DNA of 64,000 bases from Streptomyces sp. NBC_00461 (GTDB lineage: Bacteria; Actinomycetota; Actinomycetes; Streptomycetales; Streptomycetaceae): positions 4,125,001 to 4,189,000 of the forward strand of contig NZ_CP107902.1 in NCBI RefSeq assembly GCF_036013935.1. Reading direction: 5' to 3'. The notes beneath the pieces were generated by a model that saw only the letters and a list, made by a program, of their open reading frames with translations, made no database searches and was not told the origin of the DNA. Both the position numbers and the translations under genes were made by a program. Positions 1 through 11,262 of the stretch are shown here, piece after piece (within the stretch, counting starts at the first letter, position 1; each line of letters begins with the position of its first letter).

Positions 1-347
1 CCCGCCAGCGACGCGATGATCCGCCGGGGCAACTCCGAGGCGGCCAGCGTGTACAGGCCGACGATGCCCATCAAGTAGCCCATCTGGGCCGGAGTGATGG
101 CGATCGAGACAAGCACGACGGCGATCGGCCACTGCCGCCGGACGACCAGCGCGGAGCCGGCCACCACCCCGAACACGACCCCCGCGGCCACCGGGATCCC
201 CGCGTCCCGCGCGAACCGGATCCCCTCGAACGCACACTCCACCGCGGACGCCACCGCCAGGCCGACGTCCAACACGGCACTGCGCCACCTGACCCACCAC
301 CACGGCCCTCCCCGGGCCGCGGCGTGGTCTTCCCCCGTCGTGGTCAT
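1..347 (-). CDS. Sensor histidine kinase-like membrane protein, N-terminal part
   Basis: Only the first 115 codons are inside the window; the gene runs off the left edge. It starts at ATG 347 and reads as an N-terminal membrane region: a short basic cytoplasmic start, then hydrophobic segments around residues 35-75 (AAGVVFGVVAGSALVV) and 80-105 (IAVVLVSIAITPAQMGYL), followed by a turn with a Pro-Arg-Arg. This layout, a short tail and several close-packed helices with a central RRQWP, is common in Streptomyces NarL-type sensor kinases of the HisKA_3 class. The kinase core is not visible, so the family call is an inference; another polytopic membrane protein is possible. Confidence 0.5.
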   Translation of the reverse strand, partial: MTTTGEDHAAARGGPWWWVRWRSAVLDVGLAVASAVECAFEGIRFARDAGIPVAAGVVFGVVAGSALVVRRQWPIAVVLVSIAITPAQMGYLMGIVGLYTLAASELPRRIIASLA

Positions 348-514
348 GCCTCCAGCCTACGGGCGCCCCCGCCCCGTTTTCCGGTGAGTTTCCGTGACTG
401 GCCTACACCACAGTCCGTAACCGAACGCGCACGAAACCAACCACTTTCCCTCGAACTGCCGAATCGCACACCACTCGACCCCGGAAGCTCGGATTCCGCC
501 CGGACGGTGCGCCT

Positions 515-756
515 GTGGCACATTCACTCGGCAAGTACGCCGACGCCGAGAGCCGCCGGAGCGGCCGGTCGCGCTACGGCGGGCAGGGATCAGCCGCCGC
601 CAGATCCGGGACCGCCTGCACGTCGACAACTACAACGTCGAGGAGAACCACCACGACCGCCTCCGCATCGACGTCAGGGACGGAGCCGATCTGTACCGTC
701 GCATCGAGGGCTGGTGGTACGGCATAGTAGGAGCCGCCACTCGGCGACCCGACTAG
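515..756 (+). pseudogene. Relic of a Streptomyces HTH protein, frameshifted and internally deleted
   Basis: GTG 515 opens a frame reading MAHSLGKYADAESRR. About 15 codons in, the recognisable sequence moves to another frame and reads LRRAGISRRQIRDRLHVDN, the N-terminal helix-turn-helix of a Streptomyces hypothetical protein family of roughly 200 residues. It then jumps directly to what I recognise as that family's C-terminus (GADLYRRIEGWWYGIVG) before TAG 754-756. The middle of the protein, perhaps 150 or more residues, is missing. The reading frames are seen directly; the family match is from memory. It is therefore called a pseudogene with one frameshift and one in-frame internal deletion. 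It ends 23 bases before tRNA-Gln. Confidence 0.65.
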
Positions 757-779
757 ATGTCCGGTTTAGTCGAGATTGT

Positions 780-851
780 TCCCCCGTGGTGTAATTGGCA
801 GCACTGTGGCTTTTGGTGCCATCTGTCCGGGTTCGAGTCCTGGCGGGGGAG
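780..851 (+). tRNA. tRNA-Gln (anticodon TTG)
   Basis: A full cloverleaf is present. The acceptor stem TCCCCCG pairs with CGGGGGA, the T arm is CCGGG-TTCGAGT-CCTGG, and the anticodon loop TTTTGGT lies between TGGC and GCCA, giving anticodon TTG (Gln, CAA and wobble CAG). The discriminator is G and no CCA is encoded. It sits just upstream of glmU. Confidence 0.95.
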
Positions 852-972
852 CTAAACCAAGTTCGGGTCCTGACCGGTGACATCACCGTCAGGGCCCGCT
901 CTCATGTCCCCCAAGAAACGCCCCGGTATCCTGCGGATGTCCCCACCCACTCCACAGCCGAAGGGCAACCCC

Positions 973-2421
973 GTGAGCGCCATTCGCCCGGCAGCCGTCG
1001 TCGTTCTCGCAGCGGGTGAGGGCACCCGTATGAAGTCGGCCACACCCAAGGTCCTGCACGAGATCTGCGGACGCAGCCTCGTGGGTCATGTGCTCGCCGC
1101 CGCAGGTGAGTTGGAGCCCGAGAACCTCGTCGTGGTCGTCGGTCACGCGCGGGAGAAGGTCGTCGCCCGTCTCGCCGAGATCGACCCCGCCGTACGCACC
1201 GCCGTGCAGGCCGAGCAGAACGGCACCGGACACGCCGTACGGATCGCCCTGGAGGAGCTCGGCGGCAGTGTCGACGGGACCGTGGTCGTCGTGTGCGGCG
1301 ACACCCCTCTCCTCACCGGTGAGACGCTGCGGCGGCTCGCCGCCACCCACGCCTCCGACGGCAACGCCGTCACCGTGCTGACCGCCGAGGTCCCGGACGC
1401 CACCGGTTACGGCCGGATCGTGCGCGACGAGGCGACGGGTGCCGTCACCGGGATCGTCGAGCACAAGGACGCGAGCGAGGAGCAGCGTGCGATCCGTGAG
1501 ATCAACTCCGGAGTGTTCGCGTTCGACGGTCAACTCCTCTCCGACGCCCTGAAGAAGGTCCGTACGGACAATAGTCAGGGCGAGGAGTACCTGACCGACG
1601 TGCTCGGGATCCTGCGGGAGGCCGGTCACCGTGTCGGGGCCTCCGTGGCCGGCGATCACCACGAGATCGCCGGGATCAACAACCGGGTGCAGCTGAGCGA
1701 GGCGCGCCGGATTCTCAACGACCGGCTGCTGACCGGGGCGATGCTGGCCGGCGTGACGGTCGTCGATCCGGCGACGACGTGGGTGGATGTGACGGTCACG
1801 TTCGAGCAGGACGCGGTGGTGCATCCCGGCACGCAGCTGCAGGGTTCCACGCATGTCGGTGAGGGTGCGGAGGTCGGGCCCAACAGCCGTCTGAAGGACA
1901 CGCGGGTGGAGGCCGGTGCGCGGGTCGACAACACGGTGGCGGACGGTGCTCATGTCGGGCCGCAGGCGACGGTGGGGCCGTATGCCTATCTGCGGCCGGG
2001 TACGCGACTGGGGCTGAAGGCCAAGGTCGGTACGTATGTGGAGACGAAGAACGCGTCGATCGGGGAGGGGACGAAGGTCCCGCATCTGTCCTATGTCGGT
2101 GACGCGACGATCGGTGAGTACACCAACATCGGTGCTGCCAGTGTGTTCGTGAACTACGACGGGCAGGAGAAGCATCACACGACGGTGGGGTCGCACTGCC
2201 GGACGGGGTCGGACAATATGTTTGTGGCTCCCGTCACGGTCGGGGACGGTTCGTACACCGCTGCCGGGTCCGTGATCACGAAGGACGTACCCGCCGGTTC
2301 GCTGGCCGTGGCCCGTGGCCAGCAGCGGAATATCGAGGGTTGGGTGGCCCGTAAGCGTCCGGGGAGTGCTGCCGCGAAGGCGGCCGAGGCTGCGTCCCGG
2401 CAGGGTGAGAGCGAAGACTGA
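973..2421 (+). CDS. glmU: Bifunctional N-acetylglucosamine-1-phosphate uridyltransferase / glucosamine-1-phosphate acetyltransferase
   Basis: GlmU makes UDP-GlcNAc, the peptidoglycan precursor, in the cytoplasm in two steps: acetylation of glucosamine-1-phosphate, then uridylylation. The N-terminal pyrophosphorylase half carries the nucleotide-binding signature LAAGEGTRM at residues 12-20. The C-terminal half, from about residue 260, is a left-handed beta-helix of hexapeptide repeats with the acetyltransferase signature NYDGQEKHHT. The length of 482 residues is normal for Streptomyces. GTG 973 is chosen because a GAAGGG ribosome site lies six bases upstream and the protein then begins MSAIRPAAVVVL, as in relatives; the upstream in-frame extension to 877 runs close behind the tRNA. 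prs follows after about 90 bases. Confidence 0.97.
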   Translation: MSAIRPAAVVVLAAGEGTRMKSATPKVLHEICGRSLVGHVLAAAGELEPENLVVVVGHAREKVVARLAEIDPAVRTAVQAEQNGTGHAVRIALEELGGSVDGTVVVVCGDTPLLTGETLRRLAATHASDGNAVTVLTAEVPDATGYGRIVRDEATGAVTGIVEHKDASEEQRAIREINSGVFAFDGQLLSDALKKVRTDNSQGEEYLTDVLGILREAGHRVGASVAGDHHEIAGINNRVQLSEARRILNDRLLTGAMLAGVTVVDPATTWVDVTVTFEQDAVVHPGTQLQGSTHVGEGAEVGPNSRLKDTRVEAGARVDNTVADGAHVGPQATVGPYAYLRPGTRLGLKAKVGTYVETKNASIGEGTKVPHLSYVGDATIGEYTNIGAASVFVNYDGQEKHHTTVGSHCRTGSDNMFVAPVTVGDGSYTAAGSVITKDVPAGSLAVARGQQRNIEGWVARKRPGSAAAKAAEAASRQGESED

Positions 2422-2511
2422 CCGGAAACGGGTGCGTCAAACTCGGCGTACCGTGATATCTGCACATACTCGTATCGCCACCAGCTGAGACACCTCTGAG
2501 GAGACTGTGCT

Positions 2512-3486
2512 GTGACCGGGTTCAAGACGACCGGCGAGAAGAAGATGATGTTCTTCTCCGGCCGCGCCCACCCCGAGCTTGCCGAGGAGGTCGCCCAGCA
2601 GCTGGGTGTCGGGGTTGTTCCGACGAAGGCCTTCGACTTCGCCAACGGCGAGATCTACGTCCGTTATCAGGAGTCGGCACGTGGTGCGGACTGCTTCCTG
2701 ATTCAGAGCCACACGGCTCCGATCAACAAGTGGATCATGGAGCAGCTGATCATGATCGACGCGTTGAAGCGCGCGTCGGCTCGCTCCATCACGGTCATCG
2801 TGCCGTTCTACGGTTACGCGCGGCAGGACAAGAAGCACCGTGGCCGTGAACCGATTTCGGCCCGTCTGGTCGCGGATCTGATGAAGACGGCCGGTGCGGA
2901 TCGCATCCTCACGGTCGATCTGCACACCGACCAGATCCAGGGCTTCTTCGACGGTCCGGTGGATCATCTCTTCGCCCTTCCCCTTCTGGCGGACTATGTG
3001 GGTGCGAAGGTCGACCGGGACAAGCTGACGGTGGTTTCGCCGGACGCCGGTCGGGTGCGGGTGGCGGACCGCTGGTGCGACCGGCTGGGTGCGCCGCTGG
3101 CGATCGTGCACAAGCGTCGTGACAAGGACGTCGCCAATCAGGTCACCGTGCATGAGGTGGTCGGTGAGGTGAAGGGTCGCGTGTGCGTCCTGGTGGACGA
3201 CATGATCGACACGGGCGGCACGATCTGTGCGGCCGCGGACGCGCTGTTCGCGCATGGTGCGGAGGACGTCATCGTGACGGCGACGCACGGTGTGCTGTCG
3301 GGTCCGGCCGCGGATCGTCTGAAGAACTCCAAGGTGAGCGAGTTCGTCTTCACGAACACGCTGCCCACGCCGGGTGAGCTGGAGCTGGACAAGATCACGG
3401 TGCTGTCCATCGCGCCGACGATCGCGAGCGCGGTGCGTGAGGTGTTCGAGGACGGTTCGGTGACGAGCCTCTTCGACGAGCAGTAG
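2512..3486 (+). CDS. prs: Ribose-phosphate pyrophosphokinase (PRPP synthetase)
   Basis: It makes PRPP from ribose-5-phosphate and ATP for nucleotide, His, Trp and NAD synthesis. Visible motifs are the ATP/flexible-loop region YGYARQDKKHRGREP, the divalent-cation motif VDLHTDQIQGFF and the PRPP-binding loop VDDMIDTGGTI near residue 227. The protein has 324 residues from GTG 2512, with CTGAGGAG upstream. It has the usual Actinobacteria N-terminal extension, so the FSGRAHPEL motif begins at residue 15. The glmU-prs-rplY-pth order is conserved in Streptomyces. Confidence 0.97.
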   Translation: MTGFKTTGEKKMMFFSGRAHPELAEEVAQQLGVGVVPTKAFDFANGEIYVRYQESARGADCFLIQSHTAPINKWIMEQLIMIDALKRASARSITVIVPFYGYARQDKKHRGREPISARLVADLMKTAGADRILTVDLHTDQIQGFFDGPVDHLFALPLLADYVGAKVDRDKLTVVSPDAGRVRVADRWCDRLGAPLAIVHKRRDKDVANQVTVHEVVGEVKGRVCVLVDDMIDTGGTICAAADALFAHGAEDVIVTATHGVLSGPAADRLKNSKVSEFVFTNTLPTPGELELDKITVLSIAPTIASAVREVFEDGSVTSLFDEQ

Positions 3487-3493
3487 CAGTCAG

Positions 3494-3513
3494 CCGGTTG
3501 GTGAGCCAGCCGG
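3494..3513 (+). terminator. Hairpin after prs
   Basis: CCGGTTGG-TGAG-CCAGCCGG forms an 8-bp stem (one G-T pair) seven bases after the prs stop. It has no U tract, as is common for Streptomyces terminators. The rest of the 225-base gap before rplY holds no gene. Confidence 0.5.
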
Positions 3514-3711
3514 TCAGTCAGTGCAGTAAGGGTTCTTCAGCGAAGATCCTTTTGGGTACGGCCTTCCTCTCCGAGTAGACTGCTCCAGTTGCTCGGCGAG
3601 GGAGGCCGTCCTCTGTGTGAGGTTCGGCTGTCCGTTATCGACGCGCTCTTCGTAGCAGGCCGTTCGTGGCCGGGTGACCACGTCCGTTCCTGATTTCCAC
3701 GAGGAGTGATC

Positions 3712-4311
3712 ATGTCCGAGGTCAAGATCTCCGCCGAGACCCGCAGCGAGTTCGGCAAGGGCGCCGCCCGCCGTATCCGCCGTGACAGCAAGGTTCCCGG
3801 TGTTCTGTACGGTCACGGTTCCGACCCGCTGCACCTGACCCTCCCGGGCCACGAGCTGCTGCTCGCCCTGCGTACGCCGAACGTCCTGATCTCCCTGGAC
3901 ATCGACGGCAAGACGAACGAGCTGGCGATCCCGAAGTCCGTGCAGCGTGACCCGATCAAGGGCTTCCTGGAGCACGTCGACCTGCAGCTGGTCAAGCGCG
4001 GTGAGAAGGTCACCGTCGAGATCTACGTCCACACCGAGGGCGAGCTGGCGCCAGGCGGCAACCTGCTGGAGCACGTCCTGAACGCGCTGCCGGTCGAGGC
4101 CGAGGCCACGCACATCCCCGAGTCCGTCACGGTGTCCGTCGAGGGCCTGGAGGCCGGTGCCTCCATCCTCGCCAAGGACATCACCCTGCCGTCCGGCACC
4201 AAGCTGGCCGTCGAGGACGACACGGTCGTCCTGCAGGTCCTGGCCGCGCAGGCGGAGGAGGCCACGGAGGGCGAGGAGTCCGAGGGCGCCGAGGCCGTCG
4301 CCGAGGCCTGA
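3712..4311 (+). CDS. rplY: Large ribosomal subunit protein bL25 (CTC/TL5 form)
   Basis: This 5S rRNA-binding ribosomal protein is of the long, two-domain general-stress form. The N-terminal L25 domain starts [19 protein letters not shown] and includes VPGVLYGHG; the C-terminal TL5/CTC beta domain covers residues from about 95 to 185 and ends in an acidic Glu/Ala-rich tail. ATG 3712 is chosen over GTG 3706 because GAGGAG lies five bases upstream. It encodes 199 residues. A hairpin separates it from pth. Confidence 0.95.
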   Translation: MSEVKISAETRSEFGKGAARRIRRDSKVPGVLYGHGSDPLHLTLPGHELLLALRTPNVLISLDIDGKTNELAIPKSVQRDPIKGFLEHVDLQLVKRGEKVTVEIYVHTEGELAPGGNLLEHVLNALPVEAEATHIPESVTVSVEGLEAGASILAKDITLPSGTKLAVEDDTVVLQVLAAQAEEATEGEESEGAEAVAEA

Positions 4312-4332
4312 TCCGCACCGTAGTCGTTTCGT

Positions 4333-4363
4333 CAGCCGCTGTTCCCACCGGGGGCAGCGGCTG
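4333..4363 (+). terminator. Hairpin between rplY and pth
   Basis: The perfect 9-bp inverted repeat CAGCCGCTG / CAGCGGCTG with a 13-base loop lies 21 bases after the rplY stop and ends 24 bases before pth. It could end or attenuate rplY transcription; without a U tract the strength is unknown. Confidence 0.5.
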
Positions 4364-4387
4364 GCGCGTATCCAAGGAGACATGGAC

Positions 4388-4984
4388 GTGACCACCCCCG
4401 CCAATGGTCCCTGGCTCGTTGTGGGCCTGGGCAATCCGGGACCCGAGTACGCGAGGAACCGGCACAACGTCGGGTTCATGGTGGCCGATCTGCTGGCCGA
4501 GCGGATCGGGGGGAAGTTCAAGCGGGCCGGGAAGGCCCAGGCGCAGGTTCTGGAGGGGCGGATCGGGCCACCTGGGCCGGCGAACCGGCGGGTGATCCTC
4601 GCCAAGCCGATGTCGTACATGAACCTGTCGGGTGGGCCGGTGAGCGCGCTGCGGGACTTCTACAAGGTTCCGGTGGCGAACATCGTGGCCGTGCACGACG
4701 AGCTGGACATCGACTACGGCGTGCTGCGGCTGAAGCTGGGCGGCGGGGACAACGGGCACAACGGCCTGAAGTCGATGACGAAGGCGATGGGGGCTGACTA
4801 TCACCGGGTGCGGTTCGGGATCGGGCGGCCTCCGGGGCGGCAGCAGGTGGCGGACTTCGTGCTGAAGGATTTCTCCTCCGCCGAGCGCAAGGAGTTGGAC
4901 TACTTCGTGGACCGGGCGACGGATGCGGTGGAGTGTCTGGTGATCGAGGGGCTGGAGCGGGCGCAAAGCACGTACAACTCCTGA
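4388..4984 (+). CDS. pth: Peptidyl-tRNA hydrolase
   Basis: It cleaves peptidyl-tRNA released from stalled ribosomes. Family landmarks are visible: [11 protein letters not shown] with Asn16, catalytic His26 in RHNVGF, VHDELD with the catalytic-dyad Asp, and [11 protein letters not shown] with the substrate-binding Asn. Length is 198 residues from GTG 4388. ATG 4382 is also in frame, but it lies only two bases after AAGGAG, whereas GTG 4388 has a normal eight-base spacing, so GTG is preferred. It closes the conserved glmU-prs-rplY-pth group. Confidence 0.95.
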   Translation: MTTPANGPWLVVGLGNPGPEYARNRHNVGFMVADLLAERIGGKFKRAGKAQAQVLEGRIGPPGPANRRVILAKPMSYMNLSGGPVSALRDFYKVPVANIVAVHDELDIDYGVLRLKLGGGDNGHNGLKSMTKAMGADYHRVRFGIGRPPGRQQVADFVLKDFSSAERKELDYFVDRATDAVECLVIEGLERAQSTYNS

Positions 4985-5026
4985 CTTGTCCCCCGCGGGA
5001 GTTGACCGGGCGCACAAGCATGGCCA

Positions 5027-5566
5027 ATGATCCCGGCCATGCCTGCCACAGCCGCCCCGTCCCGTCAGGCCTCCCGTCACGCCTCCCCTCATGCCTCGCG
5101 TCAGGCCTCGGCCATCGCTCTGCGGTTCGGGCGGCTCGCGGTGATGGGTACGGTCGCGGCGCTGATCCTGATCGCCGGGGTGTGGGGGTCGTGGAAGACG
5201 GCGCCGTACGTGATGCTGACGAAGGGGCGGGAGCGCGGCACGATCGAGGTGACACGTTGCGGGGAGGACACCTGCACGGGTCCTTTCACGCCGCTCTCGC
5301 AGGGTGTGCCGGATCGCGGCCGGGCCGTCATCGAGAGGACGGTCGCGGTGGCGAAGGGGCAGACGTACACGGTCGTGGTGAAGCCGGGCGGCGACGAGGT
5401 CCTGCGGTCGGGGCCGGCGGGGATCCTGTACGCGTGGGTGCCGTTCGGTGGGGCGTTGCTGCTGGCCTCGGTCGTGGTGGCCGGGGGGCTGGGGCGGACG
5501 CGCGCTGCGTGGGTGATGGCGGGTTCGGGGGTCGCGCTGCTCACGGCGGCGTTCGTGACGATCTGA
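5027..5566 (+). CDS. Small membrane protein of unknown function
   Basis: The product has 179 residues. A Ser/Ala/His/Arg-rich N-terminus (ASRHASPHASRQAS) precedes one transmembrane helix at about 40-58; an extracytoplasmic stretch with two cysteines (TRCGEDTCTG), suggesting a disulfide, spans roughly 65-125; two further helices follow (about 128-150 and 155-178). Start choice is uncertain: ATG 5027 or ATG 5039, with no clear ribosome site at either. No domain is recognised. It lies 42 bases after pth on the same strand, so it may be cotranscribed. Confidence 0.6.
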   Translation: MIPAMPATAAPSRQASRHASPHASRQASAIALRFGRLAVMGTVAALILIAGVWGSWKTAPYVMLTKGRERGTIEVTRCGEDTCTGPFTPLSQGVPDRGRAVIERTVAVAKGQTYTVVVKPGGDEVLRSGPAGILYAWVPFGGALLLASVVVAGGLGRTRAAWVMAGSGVALLTAAFVTI

Positions 5567-5700
5567 CACCTTTCGCCGTTCTCCATGCCTGTGCAGAACC
5601 TGAGTGTTGTCTGTTCGTGATTGACCTTGAGTCAGGCGGAGCTGGAAGCTGAGCCGCCCCCTCCACATCTTCCCGTCCGTAACTCGAAGATGGACTGCCC

Positions 5701-6384
5701 ATGCGTACCCTCACCCGCGCCGGCGCCCTGTGCGCCGTCGCCGCGGCAGCGCTGCTCGCCGCTCCGACCGCCGCCCACGCCACCGCTCCTGGCGACAACG
5801 GGACCGTGAAGATCCACGACGCCACCACAGGCGAGGAGCTGCGGCGCAACGAGCCGCACGTCTGCACCTTCTACCTGGACGCCTTCGGCTTCGACGCCGT
5901 CCAGCAGGTCGACTGGCACATCGAGGCCTGGGCTCCCACGGCCGCCACCAAGGGCGAGACCGTGAAGACGGGCGCCATCACGCTGGCCTCCGACGGTCAC
6001 GGCCGTACGGAGGACCTGTCACTGCCCGACGGGCACTACAAGCTGTTCTGGAACTTCGACGGCGAGAAGGGCGCCGCGAAGCACAAGGTGTTCTGGACGG
6101 ACTGCAAGGACTCGGGGGAGGGCGGCCCTGCGACGCCGGTTCCGTCCACGTCCGCTTCTCCGTCCGCTTCCGCGTCCGCCTCCTCGTCCCCGTCCTCCGA
6201 GGCCGGGGCCTCCGCGTCCCCGAGTTCGTCGGCCGGTGAGGCCGCGGCCTCCGCATCCCCCCAGGGCGGTTCGGGCGACCTGGCCGAGACGGGCAACGGT
6301 GCCCCCGTGGGTCTGCTCTCCGGTGCCGCGGCCGCGTTGGTCGCCGCGGGCGGTTACCTGATGGTCCGGCGGCGCCGGGCCTGA
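5701..6384 (+). CDS. Secreted LAETG-anchored cell-surface protein (class E sortase substrate)
   Basis: A Sec signal peptide occupies residues 1-28, with cleavage probably after AHA. A globular beta-rich domain of about 110 residues contains two cysteines (HVCTFYL, WTDCKDS). It is followed by a Ser/Ala/Pro linker of about 60 residues, LAETG at 194-198, a hydrophobic helix and the tail RRRRA. LAxTG is the signal recognised by Streptomyces class E sortases (established for chaplins). The product should therefore be covalently attached to peptidoglycan. The role of the globular domain is unknown. A strong bidirectional hairpin follows. Confidence 0.85.
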   Translation: MRTLTRAGALCAVAAAALLAAPTAAHATAPGDNGTVKIHDATTGEELRRNEPHVCTFYLDAFGFDAVQQVDWHIEAWAPTAATKGETVKTGAITLASDGHGRTEDLSLPDGHYKLFWNFDGEKGAAKHKVFWTDCKDSGEGGPATPVPSTSASPSASASASSSPSSEAGASASPSSSAGEAAASASPQGGSGDLAETGNGAPVGLLSGAAAALVAAGGYLMVRRRRA

Positions 6385-6398
6385 CGTACGAGATGAGA

Positions 6399-6442
6399 CG
6401 AGGGTGGCCCCGGGCTTCGTGCGAAGCCCGGGGCCACCCTCG
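6399..6442. terminator. Bidirectional terminator between the LAETG gene and ppc
   Basis: A perfect 21-bp inverted repeat (arms CGAGGGTGGCCCCGGGCTTCG and its complement) with a two-base centre lies between two convergent genes. It is the strongest terminator-like structure in the window and should serve both strands. Confidence 0.85.
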
Positions 6443-6456
6443 TGTCCGTCGGACGG

Positions 6457-9198
<2,742 letters not shown>

Positions 9199-9396
9199 AG
9201 GTGCGGCTCCTTGCAGTGTTGAAGCTCGTCCGGGAGGGGAACCCGGGGCAGGGGCCGCGCGGCGGGCGCCGCATACGGCTCTGGCATCCGGGAATGAATC
9301 AGAGCGGACCGCGCTGTCCGACCGACTCCAAGGATAGGTGTCCATGCGGACGCGCAGAATGTCGGGCTCTTGCCGCCGGGCGCCGCGCTGCCATAC

Positions 9397-9426
9397 TTAC
9401 GATGCCGTAGGTTACGCACCCGTAGG
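9397..9426. promoter_or_regulatory. Two exact tandem 15-bp inverted-repeat sites ahead of the desaturase
   Basis: TTACG-ATGC-CGTAGG is followed immediately by TTACG-CACC-CGTAGG. Each unit has the palindromic core TACG-N4-CGTA and only the spacer differs. They lie 85-115 bases before the desaturase start. They are a likely double operator, probably for the TetR protein encoded by the second gene of the same unit. The other parts of the 312-base ppc/desaturase gap show nothing else recognisable. Confidence 0.65.
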
Positions 9427-9510
9427 GACCGTTGTAACGGAACCCGGGCACGGTTCCAGCAGCCGCTTCCCGACATCCTTCTCCCACCTCGACCCCACAG
9501 GGGACGCCCC

Positions 9511-10521
9511 ATGAGCACAAGCTCCGATGTGATCGAAGACGCCCCGAAGGCGAACGACGACACCTCACTGACCTCGGCAACCCTGGGTGGAGACAAGAAG
9601 GGGTCGGTCGAGCAGATCGCGCTCCTCCTCTTCATCGTCGTCCCCTTCCTGGCGCTTCTCGCCGCGGTCCCGCTGGCCTGGGGCTGGGGCGTGAGCTGGC
9701 TCGACCTCGGCCTGATGGTCTTCTTCTACTACCTCGGCTGCCACGGCGTGACCATCGGTTACCACCGCTACTTCACGCACGGCTCCTTCAAGGCGAAGCG
9801 CCCGCTGCGCATCGCGCTCGCCATCGCCGGCTCGATGGCGGTGGAGGGCCCGGTGGTCCGCTGGGTCGCCGACCACCGCAAGCACCACAAGTTCTCCGAC
9901 GCGGAGGGCGACCCGCACTCTCCCTGGCGCTTCGGCGAGACCCTTCCGGCGCTGATGAAGGGCCTGTGGTGGGCGCACATCGCGTGGATGTTCGACGAGG
10001 AGCGGACGCCGCAGGACAAGTACGCGCCGGATCTGATCAAGGACCCGGCGATCCGGGCGGTCTCACGCCAGTTCCTCTACTGGACGGTGCTCTCCCTGGC
10101 TCTGCCCCCGCTGATCGGCGGTCTGGCCACGATGTCCTGGTGGGGCGCGTTCACCGGCTTCTTCTGGGGCTCGCTCGTACGGGTGGCTCTGCTGCACCAC
10201 GTGACCTGGTCGATCAACTCGATCTGCCACGCGGTCGGCAAGCGTCCCTTCAAGTCTCGGGACCGCTCGGGCAACGTGTGGTGGCTGGCCGTCCTGTCCT
10301 GCGGCGAGTCCTGGCACAACCTGCACCACGCCGACCCGACCTCCGCGCGGCACGGTGTGGAGCGCGGCCAGCTGGACTCCTCGGCGCGCCTCATCCGCTG
10401 GTTCGAGGCGTTCGGCTGGGCGTACGACGTGCGCTGGCCGTCACGCTCACGTATCGATTCACGCCGTAACACCGGCCAGGACGACTCATCGCCCCGGAAG
10501 GAGTCGGCGAAGGCGGCATGA
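9511..10521 (+). CDS. Membrane delta-9 fatty acid (acyl-CoA) desaturase
   Basis: This di-iron membrane desaturase introduces a double bond into saturated acyl chains, adjusting membrane fluidity. The three histidine boxes are HRYFTH (85-90), HRKHH (122-126) and HNLHH (269-273), in the stearoyl-CoA desaturase arrangement. Paired hydrophobic segments lie near residues 35-80 and 190-230. The length of 336 residues is normal. ATG 9511 follows an ACAGGGGA site. The stop overlaps the start of a TetR gene by four bases (ATGA), so the two are translationally coupled. Confidence 0.93.
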   Translation: MSTSSDVIEDAPKANDDTSLTSATLGGDKKGSVEQIALLLFIVVPFLALLAAVPLAWGWGVSWLDLGLMVFFYYLGCHGVTIGYHRYFTHGSFKAKRPLRIALAIAGSMAVEGPVVRWVADHRKHHKFSDAEGDPHSPWRFGETLPALMKGLWWAHIAWMFDEERTPQDKYAPDLIKDPAIRAVSRQFLYWTVLSLALPPLIGGLATMSWWGAFTGFFWGSLVRVALLHHVTWSINSICHAVGKRPFKSRDRSGNVWWLAVLSCGESWHNLHHADPTSARHGVERGQLDSSARLIRWFEAFGWAYDVRWPSRSRIDSRRNTGQDDSSPRKESAKAA

Positions 10522-11195
10522 TTGACGCCGTGGCGACCGACTCCAGCAGTACCCCGAGCAATGAGAAGCCGCGGCGAGCGCGGCGCACCCGGATGACGGG
10601 AGCCGAGCGCCGCCAGCAGCTGCTCGAGATCGGTCGCACCCTGTTCGCCGCCAAGGGGTTCGAGGGCACGTCGGTGGAGGAGATCGCGGCGAAGGCCGGG
10701 GTGTCCAAGCCGATGGTGTACGAGCACTTCGGTGGCAAGGAGGGCCTGTACGCGGTGGTGGTGGACCGCGAGATGCGCCGCCTGCTGGACATGGTGACCG
10801 GTTCCCTGACGGCAGGCCATCCGCGTGAGCTGTGTGAACAGGCGGCGTTCGCGCTCCTGGACTACATCGAGGAGAACACGGACGGCTTCCGCATCCTGGT
10901 CCGTGACTCCCCCATCCCCCAGTCGACGGGTTCCTTCGCGTCGCTGATCTCGGACATCGCCACCCAGGTGGAGGACATCCTGGGCCGCGAGTTCAAGAGC
11001 CGCGGATTCGACCCCAAGCTCGCCCCGCTGTACGCCCAGGCCCTCGTCGGCATGGTCGCGCTGACCGGCCAGTGGTGGCTGGACGTGCGTCGCCCGAAGA
11101 AGGCGGAGGTCGCCGCTCATCTGGTGAACCTGGCCTGGCACGGGCTGGACGGGCTGGAGGCGAAGCCGCACCTGATAGGGCGCCGCAAGAGCTGA
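10518..11195 (+). CDS. TetR family regulator, coupled to the desaturase
   Basis: The protein has 225 residues. The N-terminal HTH (about 28-75) reads RRQQLLEIGRTLFAAKGFEG, then VEEIAAKAGVSKPMVYEHFG. The C-terminal half is a helical ligand domain with a Trp-Trp pair (GQWWLDV). The four-base overlap with the desaturase and the tandem sites upstream of that gene suggest an autoregulated operon sensing an acyl-CoA or membrane signal; that ligand is an inference from DesT/FasR-like systems. Confidence 0.88.
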   Translation: MIDAVATDSSSTPSNEKPRRARRTRMTGAERRQQLLEIGRTLFAAKGFEGTSVEEIAAKAGVSKPMVYEHFGGKEGLYAVVVDREMRRLLDMVTGSLTAGHPRELCEQAAFALLDYIEENTDGFRILVRDSPIPQSTGSFASLISDIATQVEDILGREFKSRGFDPKLAPLYAQALVGMVALTGQWWLDVRRPKKAEVAAHLVNLAWHGLDGLEAKPHLIGRRKS

Positions 11196-11262
11196 GTCCC
11201 GTACCGGCGGGAGACGCTCGGTACGGGACTCGGGTGCTTTTCGGGGCGGTGCCGTACGGGGC

